In this document: in pieces, positions 45,626 through 55,012 of the stretch
How positions within the stretch are numbered: position 1 is the stretch's first letter
How the letters are laid out: each line of letters opens with the position of its first letter
NCBI GenBank assembly: GCA_900468285.1
Contig: UBTF01000008.1
Coordinates: 186,001-250,000 of the forward strand
Reading direction: 5' to 3'
Source of the DNA: Hyphomicrobiales bacterium
Lineage (GTDB): Bacteria; Pseudomonadota; Alphaproteobacteria; Rhizobiales; Rhizobiaceae
Length of the DNA stretch: 64,000 nt
Translations under genes and position numbers: made by a program
The notes under the pieces: model-generated
The model's input: the letters and a program-made list of their open reading frames with translations, nothing else
Told to the model about the DNA's origin: nothing
The model's database searches: none

Positions 45626-47464
45626 TCAAGATTTCTTGTCCGGCGCGGGAGCAGGCGCAACGGGCTGAGGCTGCCCCTGATCCTTCTTGGCGGTGTTCTG
45701 CGCGTCCTTTTCCAGGGGCGGCAGGCCGTTGGCAATCTTTTCCTTCACCTTGGCCTTGTCGACATCATCGCTTTCGCCAATGAGGGCACGGTTCCACTGG
45801 TAGACGGCTTCGATCTTGCGACCGACACGCCAGTAGGCGTCACCCAGGTGGTCGTTGATGGTAGGGTCTCCGGCGCGCAATTCAATGGCGCGTTCCAGTT
45901 CCGTCACCGCCTCATCGAAAGCGCCCAGTCGGTAATGCGCCCAGCCCAGCGAATCGACGATGTAACCATCATTGGGGCGAAGTTCGACAGCGCGGCGGAT
46001 CATGTCGATCCCTTGCTCGAGGTTCATGTTCTTGTCGACCCAGGAATAGCCCAGATAATTCAGCACCTGCGGCTGCTCGGGATTGAGTTCCAGCGCGCGC
46101 TTGAAGTCGGGCTCGGCCTTGTCCCACTGCTTCAGCCGCTCATAGGCAATCCCGCGCTGGAAAAAGATCGTCCAGTCGCTCTTCTTCGGAACGGCCCCGA
46201 TAACCTCAACCGCCTTGTCGTAATTGGCGGCCATGGCCTGATAATCCTTGGCATCGGACAGAACCGACCCATAGGCGAGATAGGAGCGGATATCCGAAGG
46301 GTCGGACTCAAGCAGCGACTTGAGGTGTGTTCGTGCTTCCGCAACCTTGTCGGTCTGTGCCAGCGTCAGGCCAAGCTGCAATTCCGAAATGCGATGCATT
46401 GGCGAGTCAGCCGGGACTTCGCGGTAAAAGGCAATGGCACGCTCTGGCTGCTTCTGCGCTTCGGCCAGGCCGCCAAGAAGAATGAGCGTATCGGCACTTT
46501 TCGGATCCAGCGCGCGCGACGTCTGCAGGTAAAGCGTAACGATTTCCTCGGCGCCTTCGCGGTTGAGAGCACCGGCAATGGAGAACATCACGGCGGCAGC
46601 ACCGTCCACAGGGGTCTGCACCTGCTGTTCGGGCTTGTCGCCTCGTTCAATGCTTTGGCGCAGCGCCTTCAAGGGTGCGTAATTGGGCGCAAAAGTATCG
46701 CCCACGGCGATGGTGTCGAGCGCCTTCTGCTTGTTGCCTGCCTTTGCTTCCAGCCGGGCCAACGCCATGACCGCACGCATATAGGTGTCGGTTGCGGTGG
46801 CACCACCTTCGCGGTCGGTCACCGCATCATTGAGGCTCTTGCGGGCAGCGTCGATATTGCCAGAGACGAGCGCGATGGCGCCGGCATTGTATTTCTGGAA
46901 AATCGAGAACCAGCCCGGCCCCTTCATGCCGTTGACCAGAGCCAAAGCTTCCTTGTTCTTGCCAGCACCGGCGCGCGCCCATGCCGTCAAAAGCGTGTTG
47001 ACCATACGGTCGAGATCGTTCGGGCCGCTATATTTGAGGATTTTCTCGGCGTCAGAGAACTTCTTGTCCTTGATGGCGGCCAAGGCGCGAACAATGGTCG
47101 TCACGCGCTCGACAGACGAATCATCCTTCAAGGAGTCGGCGATCTTTGCCCCGGCATCGAAGTCACCGCTGAGCAGCTGCGCGATCATCAGACGCTGGCG
47201 GATTTCAACATTCGCCGTGTCGAAATCGAGAGCTTTCTTGTAGAGCGTTATCGCGGTTGCAAAATCCTGATCGACATCCGCGGTGCGGGCAGCCAGAAAC
47301 GCGCCTGAAAAGGTGTTTACCTTTGCGGGATCGAAGGTCGCGGTTTCGGCGGGCTTGTCTGCTGGTTTCGTCTCGGCCAGAGCGGCTGTCGTGCCCGCGC
47401 CGATGGAAAGCACGGCAATGAAAGCCGCGCCGCAGAATAGACGAAATGCTGGTTTGCGCCGCAT
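45626..47464 (-). CDS. Exported TPR-repeat protein
   Basis: A 612-residue protein. A signal peptide (MRRKPAFRLFCGAAFIAVL...ALAE, cleavage about residue 32) precedes many tetratricopeptide repeats from about residue 45 to 560. Clear examples are RALELNPEQPQVLNYLGYSW, RRAVELRPNDGYIVDSLGWA and ERAIELRAGDPTINDHLGDA. A Pro/Ala/Lys-rich tail follows. Such proteins are periplasmic or outer-membrane scaffolds. The start at 47464 has AAAGG upstream; an ATG ten codons earlier is also possible. It leads the ispE-moaB operon. Confidence 0.9.
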   Translation of the reverse strand: MRRKPAFRLFCGAAFIAVLSIGAGTTAALAETKPADKPAETATFDPAKVNTFSGAFLAARTADVDQDFATAITLYKKALDFDTANVEIRQRLMIAQLLSGDFDAGAKIADSLKDDSSVERVTTIVRALAAIKDKKFSDAEKILKYSGPNDLDRMVNTLLTAWARAGAGKNKEALALVNGMKGPGWFSIFQKYNAGAIALVSGNIDAARKSLNDAVTDREGGATATDTYMRAVMALARLEAKAGNKQKALDTIAVGDTFAPNYAPLKALRQSIERGDKPEQQVQTPVDGAAAVMFSIAGALNREGAEEIVTLYLQTSRALDPKSADTLILLGGLAEAQKQPERAIAFYREVPADSPMHRISELQLGLTLAQTDKVAEARTHLKSLLESDPSDIRSYLAYGSVLSDAKDYQAMAANYDKAVEVIGAVPKKSDWTIFFQRGIAYERLKQWDKAEPDFKRALELNPEQPQVLNYLGYSWVDKNMNLEQGIDMIRRAVELRPNDGYIVDSLGWAHYRLGAFDEAVTELERAIELRAGDPTINDHLGDAYWRVGRKIEAVYQWNRALIGESDDVDKAKVKEKIANGLPPLEKDAQNTAKKDQGQPQPVAPAPAPDKKS

Positions 47465-47724
47465 GAAGGAACCTTTGCTTTTGTGCATTCGCACCGAAAA
47501 ATCAGTTTCCCGCCTTACGGTCCGGGCAGCAGGGGTGCACCCTCGTGCCGCAAGGCTTGAATTGGATCATGATGCATGAACCCGAAACGATTCACGCCAT
47601 CACACCACGTCACGACAGAATGGCTTTTTTGGAGCAAGCCTGCAAGAATTTCCACCGGACTCACCGATGACAACCGTGAGGATTTCATCCGGCTGCCATC
47701 AATCAGGCCGATAGGGCCGCCCGC

Positions 47725-48741
47725 TCAGTTCACGCGCTGGATGCAGAAGTCGATCACTTCCATCAGCGCATTTTTCCACGGGCTCTGTGGCAAAGGTGCC
47801 AGTGCGTCGCGCGCGATCGTTCCGTAATGCTTGGCGCGGGCAATCGTGTCCGTCAAACCATTATACTTCTTGATCAGGACCAGCGCCGCTTCGAGGTTCT
47901 CATCGGTGCTTTCACCGTTCTCGATGGCGCGCTTCCAGAAATCACGCTCTTCCGCAGTGCCGCGACGATACGACAGGATCACAGGCAGCGTGATCTTGCC
48001 CTCGCGGAAATCATCGCCGGTGTTCTTGCCGAGATCGGCGGATTTTCCGCCGTAGTCGAGAACATCGTCTACCAGCTGGAACGCCAGACCAAGGTTCATG
48101 CCGTAGGACTTCAACGCACCGCGTGTGGCCTTGTCGGTCTTGGCAACAATCGGGCCAACTTCGGCGGCGGCGGCAAACAGGGCAGCTGTCTTTGCGCGAA
48201 TCACCTGAAGATAGTCATCCTCGGTGGTCTCCATGTTCTTGGCGACGGAAAGCTGCAGCACTTCGCCCTCGGCGATAACAGATGCGGCGGTCGACAAAAC
48301 ATCGAGCGCATCCAGAGAGCCGACATCGACCATCATCCGGAAGGCTTGCCCGAGAAGGAAATCACCGACCAGGACGCTGGCCTGATTGCCCCAGATGGTG
48401 CGCGCGGTGGATTTGCCGCGACGCAGATCGCTTTCGTCCACCACGTCATCGTGCAGCAGCGTTGCCGTGTGCATGAACTCGACGCTGGTTGCCAGCTTGA
48501 TATGGTGATCGCCCTGATAATCGAACATGGCGGCAGATGCGAGCGTCAGCATCGGGCGCAGTCGTTTTCCGCCTGATGAAATCAGATGGTTGGCGACCTC
48601 CGGTATCATCTGGACATCCGATCCAGCTTTGGAGAGGATAAGCTGGTTGACCCTTTCCATATCCGGACGGGTCAGGTCGACAAGCGGCTTGACGGATGCG
48701 AGTTTGTTTTTGCTTTCTTCAAGCGGTATGACGACGCCCAA
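47725..48741 (-). CDS. Long-chain polyprenyl diphosphate synthase (probable decaprenyl, ubiquinone side chain)
   Basis: Condenses isopentenyl units to an all-trans C40-C50 chain for ubiquinone. The 338-residue enzyme has the first Asp-rich motif LLHDDVVDESDLRRGK and the second LVDDVLDYGG, plus GGKRLRPML. In Agrobacterium the homologue makes decaprenyl diphosphate (CoQ10); that chain length is inferred from the lineage. The start is TTG at 48741, with AGGAG eight bases upstream; the frame is open for a further 39 codons upstream with no homology. Divergent from the DUF2007 gene. Confidence 0.92.
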   Translation of the reverse strand: MGVVIPLEESKNKLASVKPLVDLTRPDMERVNQLILSKAGSDVQMIPEVANHLISSGGKRLRPMLTLASAAMFDYQGDHHIKLATSVEFMHTATLLHDDVVDESDLRRGKSTARTIWGNQASVLVGDFLLGQAFRMMVDVGSLDALDVLSTAASVIAEGEVLQLSVAKNMETTEDDYLQVIRAKTAALFAAAAEVGPIVAKTDKATRGALKSYGMNLGLAFQLVDDVLDYGGKSADLGKNTGDDFREGKITLPVILSYRRGTAEERDFWKRAIENGESTDENLEAALVLIKKYNGLTDTIARAKHYGTIARDALAPLPQSPWKNALMEVIDFCIQRVN

Positions 48742-48857
48742 CGGACCGGACTCCTGTTCGATATTGGGGCCGACAATAGAAAGCAGCGGTGCAAGCGGCA
48801 AGGGGCGAATTGCCTCACACCGTTCAAAAAGATGGGATTTTAGTTGGAAACTTACCA

Positions 48858-49088
48858 ATGCGAGAACTGATCCGCACGAACGACGCCGTTGTCTTGTCTT
48901 TTGCGCAGAGCCTTATGAAGGACGCCGGCATCCACAGCATGATCGCAGATCAGGGCATGAGCATCCTTGAAGGGTCTCTTGGACTTTTGCCGCGCCGCTT
49001 GCTGGTGGAGGATGACCGGGGCGATGAGGCCCGCCGGATCCTGACCGATGCTGGCCTCGCCGACGAGCTTCGCGAAGACCGGACATAA
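48858..49088 (+). CDS. DUF2007 small protein
   Basis: A 76-residue soluble protein opening MRELIRTNDAVVLSFAQSLM and containing ADQGMSILEGSLGLLPRRLL and VEDDRGDEARRIL, as in the DUF2007 family (putative signal-transducing protein). It is four bases upstream of the methyltransferase gene and divergent from the polyprenyl synthase. The open frame extends further upstream but overlaps the divergent promoter region. Confidence 0.88.
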   Translation: MRELIRTNDAVVLSFAQSLMKDAGIHSMIADQGMSILEGSLGLLPRRLLVEDDRGDEARRILTDAGLADELREDRT

Positions 49089-49091
49089 CAC

Positions 49092-49916
49092 ATGGCCGCA
49101 TCGGTTTCAGAAACAGTGGATGCGTTTCATCGCGGCCGCTTCCAGATCTTGCAACCCAAGGGCCGGGGCCACAGGGCAGGCATTGACGCCATGCTTCTGG
49201 CAGCGCTGGTGGCAGACCAGAACCCTTGCCGCGTGGCCGACCTTGGAGCCGGGGCAGGGGCTGCAGGCATGGCGGTGGCATCCCGGCTGGAAAAAGCCGA
49301 TGTCACCCTTTTTGAGCTTTCCGACGAGATGGTTGATTTCGCCACGCGCAGCCTCCGGCTTCCTGCAAATGAGGCCTTTGCAGGGCGTGTCCACGTCAGG
49401 CAGGCAGACGTTACCTTGCGGGCCGATGCGCGCAGGCGGGCCGGTCTGCTGGACGACCATTTCCACCATGTCATCATGAACCCGCCCTACAATGACGCGG
49501 GCGACCGCAAGACCCCCGATGCCCTGAAAGCTGCGGCCCATGCGATGACGGATGGCCTGTTCGAAAACTGGCTGCGCACGGCCGCCGCCATTATGGTGCC
49601 GGGTGGCCAGCTGTCTCTTATTGCCCGACCACAATCCATCTTCGACATCATCGCCGCCTGTGGTCGCCGGTTCGGTGGCCTGGAAATCACCCTCATCCAT
49701 CCAAGGGTCGAAGAGGATGCGGTTCGGATGCTTGTTACCGCCATCAAAGGGTCTCGTGCGAGGCTCAATTTTCGGGCGCCGCTTGTCATGCACGAAAACG
49801 CAAGCCATGCGTTTCTGCCTGAGGTGGATGACCTCACCAACGGACGAAAAGCCTACCCCAGGACTGGCGCGAGCGAGAAAAAGCGGCAGGAGACGAGCGC
49901 GCTCGGAGCGGGCTGA
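49092..49916 (+). CDS. tRNA1(Val) (adenine(37)-N6)-methyltransferase-like protein (TrmN6/YfiC family)
   Basis: A 274-residue S-adenosylmethionine-dependent methyltransferase. The opening FQILQPKGRGHRAGIDAML matches the YfiC family. Motif I is VADLGAGAGAAGMAVA (about residues 45-60), and the catalytic NPPY is in HVIMNPPYNDAG. The late region LEITLIHPRVEEDAVRML is also family-like. The target is probably tRNA adenine or another RNA or small molecule. Coupled to the DUF2007 gene (three-base gap). Confidence 0.86.
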   Translation: MAASVSETVDAFHRGRFQILQPKGRGHRAGIDAMLLAALVADQNPCRVADLGAGAGAAGMAVASRLEKADVTLFELSDEMVDFATRSLRLPANEAFAGRVHVRQADVTLRADARRRAGLLDDHFHHVIMNPPYNDAGDRKTPDALKAAAHAMTDGLFENWLRTAAAIMVPGGQLSLIARPQSIFDIIAACGRRFGGLEITLIHPRVEEDAVRMLVTAIKGSRARLNFRAPLVMHENASHAFLPEVDDLTNGRKAYPRTGASEKKRQETSALGAG

Positions 49917-50036
49917 AGCAACGGGAAGGCGCTCTGTCGCTGGCAAAGCCTCACCAAATTATCACCAGCCCCGCCATTGTCTTTGTCTGCACGATACCCA
50001 CATCGTCTGACACATGAGTAGGACGATGAGGAAAAA

Positions 50037-50894
50037 ATGGTTGGATTATTGAAACGACTGGTGCCGAAGCGATTTCGCAAGACCGAACTGGTCATTCCCG
50101 TGGTGCGTATGCACGGGGCAATCATGGCCGGTGGCAGTCAGTTTCGTCCGGCACTCAATCTGGCATCCTATGGTCCGCTGCTCGACAAGGCATTTGGCAT
50201 GAAGGACGCCCCGGCGGTCGCCATCACGCTGAATTCGCCCGGCGGTTCGCCGGTTCAATCGCGGATGATCTTCAACCGCATTCGCCAGCTGGCGGAAGAA
50301 AAGAACAAGAAGGTGCTGATCTTTGTGGAAGATGTAGCAGCCTCCGGCGGTTACATGATAGCCCTGGCTGGCGACGAGATCATCGCCGACCCCACCTCCA
50401 TCGTCGGCTCGATCGGTGTGGTTTCCGGCGGCTTCGGCTTTCCCGAAATGCTGAAGAAAATCGGCGTCGAACGTCGCGTCTATACATCCGGCCAGAACAA
50501 GGCGATCCTTGATCCGTTTCAGCCGGAAAAGGATGACGACATCGAATATCTCAAGTCTCTCCAGGTCGAGATACACAATGTTTTCATAGACATGGTCAAG
50601 ATGCGGCGCGGCGCGAAGCTCAAGGACGATCCGGCACTGTTCACCGGTCTGTTCTGGACGGGAATGCGCGGGCTGGATCTGGGCCTCATCGATGGACTGG
50701 GCGATATGCGAGACGTGTTGCGCCGTCGCTATGGCGACAAGGTCAAGCTTCAGCTTGTCAGCGGCGCGCGCAATTTCTTCGGCAAGAAGTTGCCGGGCGT
50801 TGGCCTGCAAGGCCAGTCGATTGCCGCATCCGCCGCCGCAGGGCTTGCGGAAGTGGCCGAAGAAAAGGCATTGTGGTCACGTTACGGATTCTGA
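50037..50894 (+). CDS. sppA: S49 family signal peptide peptidase / protease
   Basis: A 285-residue serine protease of the SppA/SohB family (the 36K type). The nucleophile Ser is in DVAASGGYMIALAGDEI. The general-base Lys is in RRVYTSGQNKAILDPFQP. TLNSPGGSPVQSR and GSIGVVSGGFGF are further landmarks. There is no obvious membrane anchor; the short hydrophobic region is weak, so location is uncertain. A small single-pass membrane protein gene follows after 14 bases and may provide one. Confidence 0.9.
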   Translation: MVGLLKRLVPKRFRKTELVIPVVRMHGAIMAGGSQFRPALNLASYGPLLDKAFGMKDAPAVAITLNSPGGSPVQSRMIFNRIRQLAEEKNKKVLIFVEDVAASGGYMIALAGDEIIADPTSIVGSIGVVSGGFGFPEMLKKIGVERRVYTSGQNKAILDPFQPEKDDDIEYLKSLQVEIHNVFIDMVKMRRGAKLKDDPALFTGLFWTGMRGLDLGLIDGLGDMRDVLRRRYGDKVKLQLVSGARNFFGKKLPGVGLQGQSIAASAAAGLAEVAEEKALWSRYGF

Positions 50895-50908
50895 TGGACA
50901 AACGATAG

Positions 50909-51103
50909 ATGGCCCAATTGATTACGCTCGCCCTGCTCGTTTTCGGGGCGATCATTCTTTACAAGCGTTTTGTGAATGATGCCGAAAAACTGTCGCAGAA
51001 ATCAAAGCGGCAAGAAAAAGAGCGCGAAACGGGCGCTTCCGGCACGCTCATCAAGGACCCGAACACGGGTGAATACCGCGTGAAAAAGGAAGACGAGGTT
51101 TAA
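50909..51103 (+). CDS. Small single-pass membrane protein, unknown function
   Basis: A 64-residue protein with an N-terminal membrane helix (LITLALLVFGAIILY) followed by a strongly charged Lys/Glu-rich helix and a short tail with LIKDPNTGEYRVKKEDEV. It starts 14 bases after the S49 peptidase, so it is probably its operon partner, maybe a membrane tether. No family recognised. Confidence 0.8.
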   Translation: MAQLITLALLVFGAIILYKRFVNDAEKLSQKSKRQEKERETGASGTLIKDPNTGEYRVKKEDEV

Positions 51104-51120
51104 CCTTGTTAGAGAGGCGG

Positions 51121-53049
51121 CTACCAGCCGCCCCCTCCGCCACCACCACCGCCAGACCCGGACGAACCGCCGCCGCCAGAAAAGCTGGAGGAGGAGGACG
51201 AAGTCGTCTGCTGGGGAATGGTGGACGCAATCGTCGATGCCATGGACGACAAGAACCCGCCGATCCTGTCGCCGAAATTGCTGTAACTGCCGCTGTACCA
51301 GCCCGGAGAATAGGCCGTAGCGGCACCCGCCGCTGCGCTGGCAAGCCATGTTTCGAACGCTGCGCTCCACGGCTTTTCCACACCGAGCGCCACCGCATAG
51401 GGCAATAGCGTTTCGAAATGCTGCGGCGACATCTGCGGTGCGCCTTGCATGTTCATGCGGTCCTTCTCCGCAACAGTGAGGTAAAGCCGCAGACCCTCGA
51501 TGCCGTCCATCAGCTTGCGACCCAGCGGTGTCGGCGCGCCCATCAGCAACAGGAAGATGAGATTGGTTGCTATAATACCCGCGACCGACATGATGGCGGG
51601 CAACTGCAGGGCTTTTAGCGCTTCCAGAGAGATCACGCTGATCGCGCCGCCGATGCCGGAGATCAGCATCGACCCCACAAGCGCAAGCACGATGATCATC
51701 CCCACGCGCTTGAGCAAGGAGCCGCCCCGCGTAAACGATTTCCCGAACAGGAGTGCGAAGATCGTACCGACAAAGGACATGATGCCGATAACGAACATCG
51801 CAACAAGAGCTTCAGGCTCGAAATTTCCGAAGACGACAACGGCGAAGACCACGATGATGGACAGCGCGACGCCCAGCACAGTAAAACCTGCATTGGCCTG
51901 GTAATATTTGCCGCTATGTTCGGTTTCGATGGATTTGCGGAAAGCATTTCCGAGCGACACCACCCGCGACCCATTTTTCTTGTTGATCTCGAATGCCATC
52001 CCGGGCTCATCGACCGTCTTGATCAGCGTTGCCTCGCCGGGCTGCAACTTGTCTCCAATCGGCTTTTCGGTGCGGCGAATAATGAGCGACGTCTTCAAAT
52101 CCTCCAGCACGACGTAGCCTTTGACGGCAAGATTGAGGGCAGCTGCTGAGAAGGCCGTCCAGCCACCTTCGGAAAACCCGTGATTATCAACGTAGTTGAC
52201 GAGCGCAGGCGATAATCCCTCAGGCGCATCCCAGCGCGGCACGATCGTGCCCTTGGCGGGATCGCGGCCAACAGCTGACCACGCCCTGTAGTAATAAATC
52301 AGGATGAGAATGAACCCGGAAACCCCCAGAATCGAGCCCAGATGATCCAGCAACCACCAGCTTCTCTGTTGCGCAGCTGTCGGTGGGTCGATTGCTCCTT
52401 TTGGCAGCTTTACCGCAATGGTCATGCCTTCGCCCTGATAGAAGGGACGGGTGGAGGCAAAGAAGACCTCGTTGCCTTCGGTCAACATGCGGGCGTCCTT
52501 GCCGGTCGCGCCCAGTTTTCCGGTAAAGACAGCCGTGCCCGTTGGCGCCACATCTTGGGGAAGGGACACGGTGGCCGAGATATCGCGCATGGGGAACTGC
52601 CAGCCATTGCCGGTGACGTTCCAGGTCAGCTCGTCATAGCGATCGAAATAGCGGATCTGGCGGTCCGTGGTGTAGGTGATCTGAAAAATATGTTCGCCGA
52701 CCGGCAGAAGCCTGTCGGCATTGCCGGTATAGATGCGGATGCCGCCATCAATGCTTTCGGTGCGCCAGTCTTCTTTTGCGCCATCCCGCTCCACTGAGAC
52801 GACGTTGAAGCCGACCTTGGTGCGGTTTCCATTGCCGTCCAGGGCATAAAGCGGAAAATCGCGGAAGATGCCGCGCTTGATCCGGTTGCCTTCCGCCCGG
52901 GCCGTGATGGTTTCGGTCACCGTCAGCTGCCCGCTTTTGGCGACATCGACAACCGAGTGATAGGAGCTGATGAACTCCTCAGCCGCTGCCGGGAAGGCCG
53001 CCAGCAGGAAGACGAAAAGCGCGAGACATCTGGCGGCTTGGGTCTTCAT
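51121..53049 (-). CDS. DUF2207 membrane protein with Gly-rich C-terminus
   Basis: A 642-residue protein. A signal peptide (cleavage near residue 23, AAFPAAAEE) leads into an exported DUF2207 domain (about residues 25-215). Membrane segments lie near 235-255, 395-440 and 460-520. The C-terminal region ends SGSGGGGGGGGGW. Proteins of this type are often encoded with LemA, as here two genes upstream; function unknown. The gene order lemA-EPSP synthase-DUF2207 is unusual. The start at 53049 has AAGGA upstream; a codon seven residues earlier is possible. Confidence 0.87.
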   Translation of the reverse strand: MKTQAARCLALFVFLLAAFPAAAEEFISSYHSVVDVAKSGQLTVTETITARAEGNRIKRGIFRDFPLYALDGNGNRTKVGFNVVSVERDGAKEDWRTESIDGGIRIYTGNADRLLPVGEHIFQITYTTDRQIRYFDRYDELTWNVTGNGWQFPMRDISATVSLPQDVAPTGTAVFTGKLGATGKDARMLTEGNEVFFASTRPFYQGEGMTIAVKLPKGAIDPPTAAQQRSWWLLDHLGSILGVSGFILILIYYYRAWSAVGRDPAKGTIVPRWDAPEGLSPALVNYVDNHGFSEGGWTAFSAAALNLAVKGYVVLEDLKTSLIIRRTEKPIGDKLQPGEATLIKTVDEPGMAFEINKKNGSRVVSLGNAFRKSIETEHSGKYYQANAGFTVLGVALSIIVVFAVVVFGNFEPEALVAMFVIGIMSFVGTIFALLFGKSFTRGGSLLKRVGMIIVLALVGSMLISGIGGAISVISLEALKALQLPAIMSVAGIIATNLIFLLLMGAPTPLGRKLMDGIEGLRLYLTVAEKDRMNMQGAPQMSPQHFETLLPYAVALGVEKPWSAAFETWLASAAAGAATAYSPGWYSGSYSNFGDRIGGFLSSMASTIASTIPQQTTSSSSSSFSGGGGSSGSGGGGGGGGGW

Positions 53050-53070
53050 GGGCGGCGTCCTTCTCTGCAA

Positions 53071-54333
53071 TCAGTCTTGTCCGGTTTCGCTGTATTGAAC
53101 GCCCAAAGACGCAAGCGCCTTCCAGTATCCCGGATAGGTCTTGCCCACGCAAACAGGGTTCTGAATGGCGATACCACCCGTTTTCAGGCCCGCCAGCGCA
53201 AAGCTCATGGCAATGCGGTGATCGTGGAACGTATCGATGGACGCAGCCACAGTTTGACCTGCCAGTGCGGGGTCGGCATGCACGATGAGATCATCACCAT
53301 CCTCATGCGCCAACCCGTCGCGGATGGCATTGAGGCCCAGCGACAGCGCACGGATGCGGTCGCATTCCTTTACGCGCAGATTGGCGATACCGACAAAGCG
53401 CACCGGCGTGGTGTTGTAAGCTGCCAGAACCGCAATGGTCGGAATAGCATCCTGCATCTGGCTGCCGTCTATTTCGGTTGGCAGGTTGGGAAACTGCGCC
53501 ATGATGGCGTGCGCCTTGGCATCCGGCTGGGTGAAGGCTTCCGCCGGCGTGCCGATATCGATCTTGCCGCCCGTCAGCAATTCCGCGCCCCACAGATAGG
53601 TAGCGGCAGATGCGTCGGGTTCGATGTGGAAATCAGTCGCTATATAACCGGTTGGCTGCACGCGCCACACGGCGTTCGAAACGCGCTCCACCTTGGCGCC
53701 GAAGGCTTCCATGGCCGCCACGGTGAGGTCGATATAGCCTTTCGCGCCAATGTCTTCACCGGCCAGCACAATATCCAGCGGCTTTGCGCCACAGGGCGCG
53801 GCCATCAACAGTGCGGAGACATACTGGCTGGAAAGATTGGCGTCGATGGTAACGCTGTCCTTCGCAAAACCGAGGCCGTTGCCGTTGACGGTTACAGGCG
53901 GGCAACCGGTTGGTGCTTGCGCGTAGACGCCAAGTGCGATTAGCGCTTCCACCAAAGGCTGGATCGGGCGCTTGCGCATATGTTCGTCGCCATCAACCAC
54001 AACGGTGCCGTTGACGGAAGCAACAGCCGCCGTCAGGAACCGCGTCGCTGTGCCTGCATTGCCGAGGAAAAGCGGCTCTTTGGGCGCTTTCAGCACGCCA
54101 TCGCTTTCCACCACGAAGCTCGTTGCGTCCGGTTCCGTTACATCAACGCCCATGGCGCGCAGGGCTTGTGCCATGAACAGCGTATCGTCGCTTTTCAGAG
54201 CGCCGGTCAACAGGCTGCGGCCCTTGGCAAGACCCGCCAGCAGAAGAACGCGGTTAGTGATGGATTTGGAGCCGGGTGGCTCCACTTTGCCGGAAAGCGG
54301 GTGGGCTGGTGGGGTAATGGTTAGTTCGATCAT
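53071..54333 (-). CDS. aroA: 3-phosphoshikimate 1-carboxyvinyltransferase (EPSP synthase), not CP4-like
   Basis: Transfers enolpyruvyl from PEP to shikimate 3-phosphate in aromatic amino acid biosynthesis. The 420-residue enzyme shows PPGSKSITNRVLLLAGLAKG, LFLGNAGTATRFL, RVKECDRI and DHRIAMSFALAGL. By manual comparison it differs widely from the CP4-type class II enzyme known from Agrobacterium. Phe 99 occupies the position of E. coli Pro 101, next to the glyphosate-sensitive Gly/Thr. It lies between lemA and the DUF2207 gene. The start MIELTITPPA at 54333 has only a weak ribosome site; a codon nine residues upstream is also in frame. Confidence 0.9.
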   Translation of the reverse strand: MIELTITPPAHPLSGKVEPPGSKSITNRVLLLAGLAKGRSLLTGALKSDDTLFMAQALRAMGVDVTEPDATSFVVESDGVLKAPKEPLFLGNAGTATRFLTAAVASVNGTVVVDGDEHMRKRPIQPLVEALIALGVYAQAPTGCPPVTVNGNGLGFAKDSVTIDANLSSQYVSALLMAAPCGAKPLDIVLAGEDIGAKGYIDLTVAAMEAFGAKVERVSNAVWRVQPTGYIATDFHIEPDASAATYLWGAELLTGGKIDIGTPAEAFTQPDAKAHAIMAQFPNLPTEIDGSQMQDAIPTIAVLAAYNTTPVRFVGIANLRVKECDRIRALSLGLNAIRDGLAHEDGDDLIVHADPALAGQTVAASIDTFHDHRIAMSFALAGLKTGGIAIQNPVCVGKTYPGYWKALASLGVQYSETGQD

Positions 54334-54374
54334 GGCTTTATCGTTTTCTCGACCGGCCACTGCCGGTTATCGCA

Positions 54375-54926
54375 TCAGAATTTCACAGCAGGAACAGCGC
54401 GATCCGCCTCGTTGGTGATCTCGAAGTAGGGGGCTTTGATAAAGCCGAAATTGCGCGCCACAAGATTGGACGGGAAGCTCTCCACCTTCACGTTCAGATC
54501 CCGCGCAGAGCCATTATAGTAACGGCGCGACATCTGGATTTCACCCTCGATGGTCTCAAGTGATTTTTGCAGTTCCAGAAAGCCTGTGTTGGCTTTGAGG
54601 TCAGGATAGGCCTCCGCCAGAGCAAACAGTTTTCCCAGCGCCTGGGAGAGCAGACCTTCCGCCTGCGCACGGCCCTCGACATCGCCAGCGGGCACGGCCT
54701 GAGCGCGGTTGCGCATGGCGACCACTTCCTCGAATGTGCTTTTTTCGTGAGCGGCATAGCCCTTCACGGTTTCGATGAGGTTGGGGATGAGATCGGCGCG
54801 ACGCTTCAACTGCACGTCGATGCCCGACCATGCCTCTTCGGTCATCTGCCTGGATTTGACGAGACCATTATAGATGAAGACGACATAGAGCGCGATTGCT
54901 GCGACAATAGCCAGTGCGATATACAT
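54375..54926 (-). CDS. lemA: LemA family membrane protein
   Basis: A 183-residue protein with an N-terminal membrane helix (YIALAIVAAIALYVVFIYNGLV) followed by a helical LemA domain: SRQMTEEAWSGIDVQLKRR, DLIPNLIETVKGYA, and a conserved end AREFN-type region here SARDLNVKVESFPSNLVAR. The ATG at 54926 follows a purine-rich AGGGGGAA. Function of LemA is unclear. Downstream of glyQ on the same strand and upstream of aroA and DUF2207. Confidence 0.93.
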   Translation of the reverse strand: MYIALAIVAAIALYVVFIYNGLVKSRQMTEEAWSGIDVQLKRRADLIPNLIETVKGYAAHEKSTFEEVVAMRNRAQAVPAGDVEGRAQAEGLLSQALGKLFALAEAYPDLKANTGFLELQKSLETIEGEIQMSRRYYNGSARDLNVKVESFPSNLVARNFGFIKAPYFEITNEADRAVPAVKF

Positions 54927-55012
54927 GTGCCGTTCCCCCTCGTGAAACCCTCTAGGTCTGGCCGGACGATGTGCGTTCCGGCCTGCCATGTCATCGCCTG
55001 TCCATATCGGTG

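Noticed and set aside
45200-47308. Long plus-strand frame opposite ispE and the TPR gene
   Set aside because: It spans two real minus-strand genes and the translation lacks any family features, so it is an antisense artefact.
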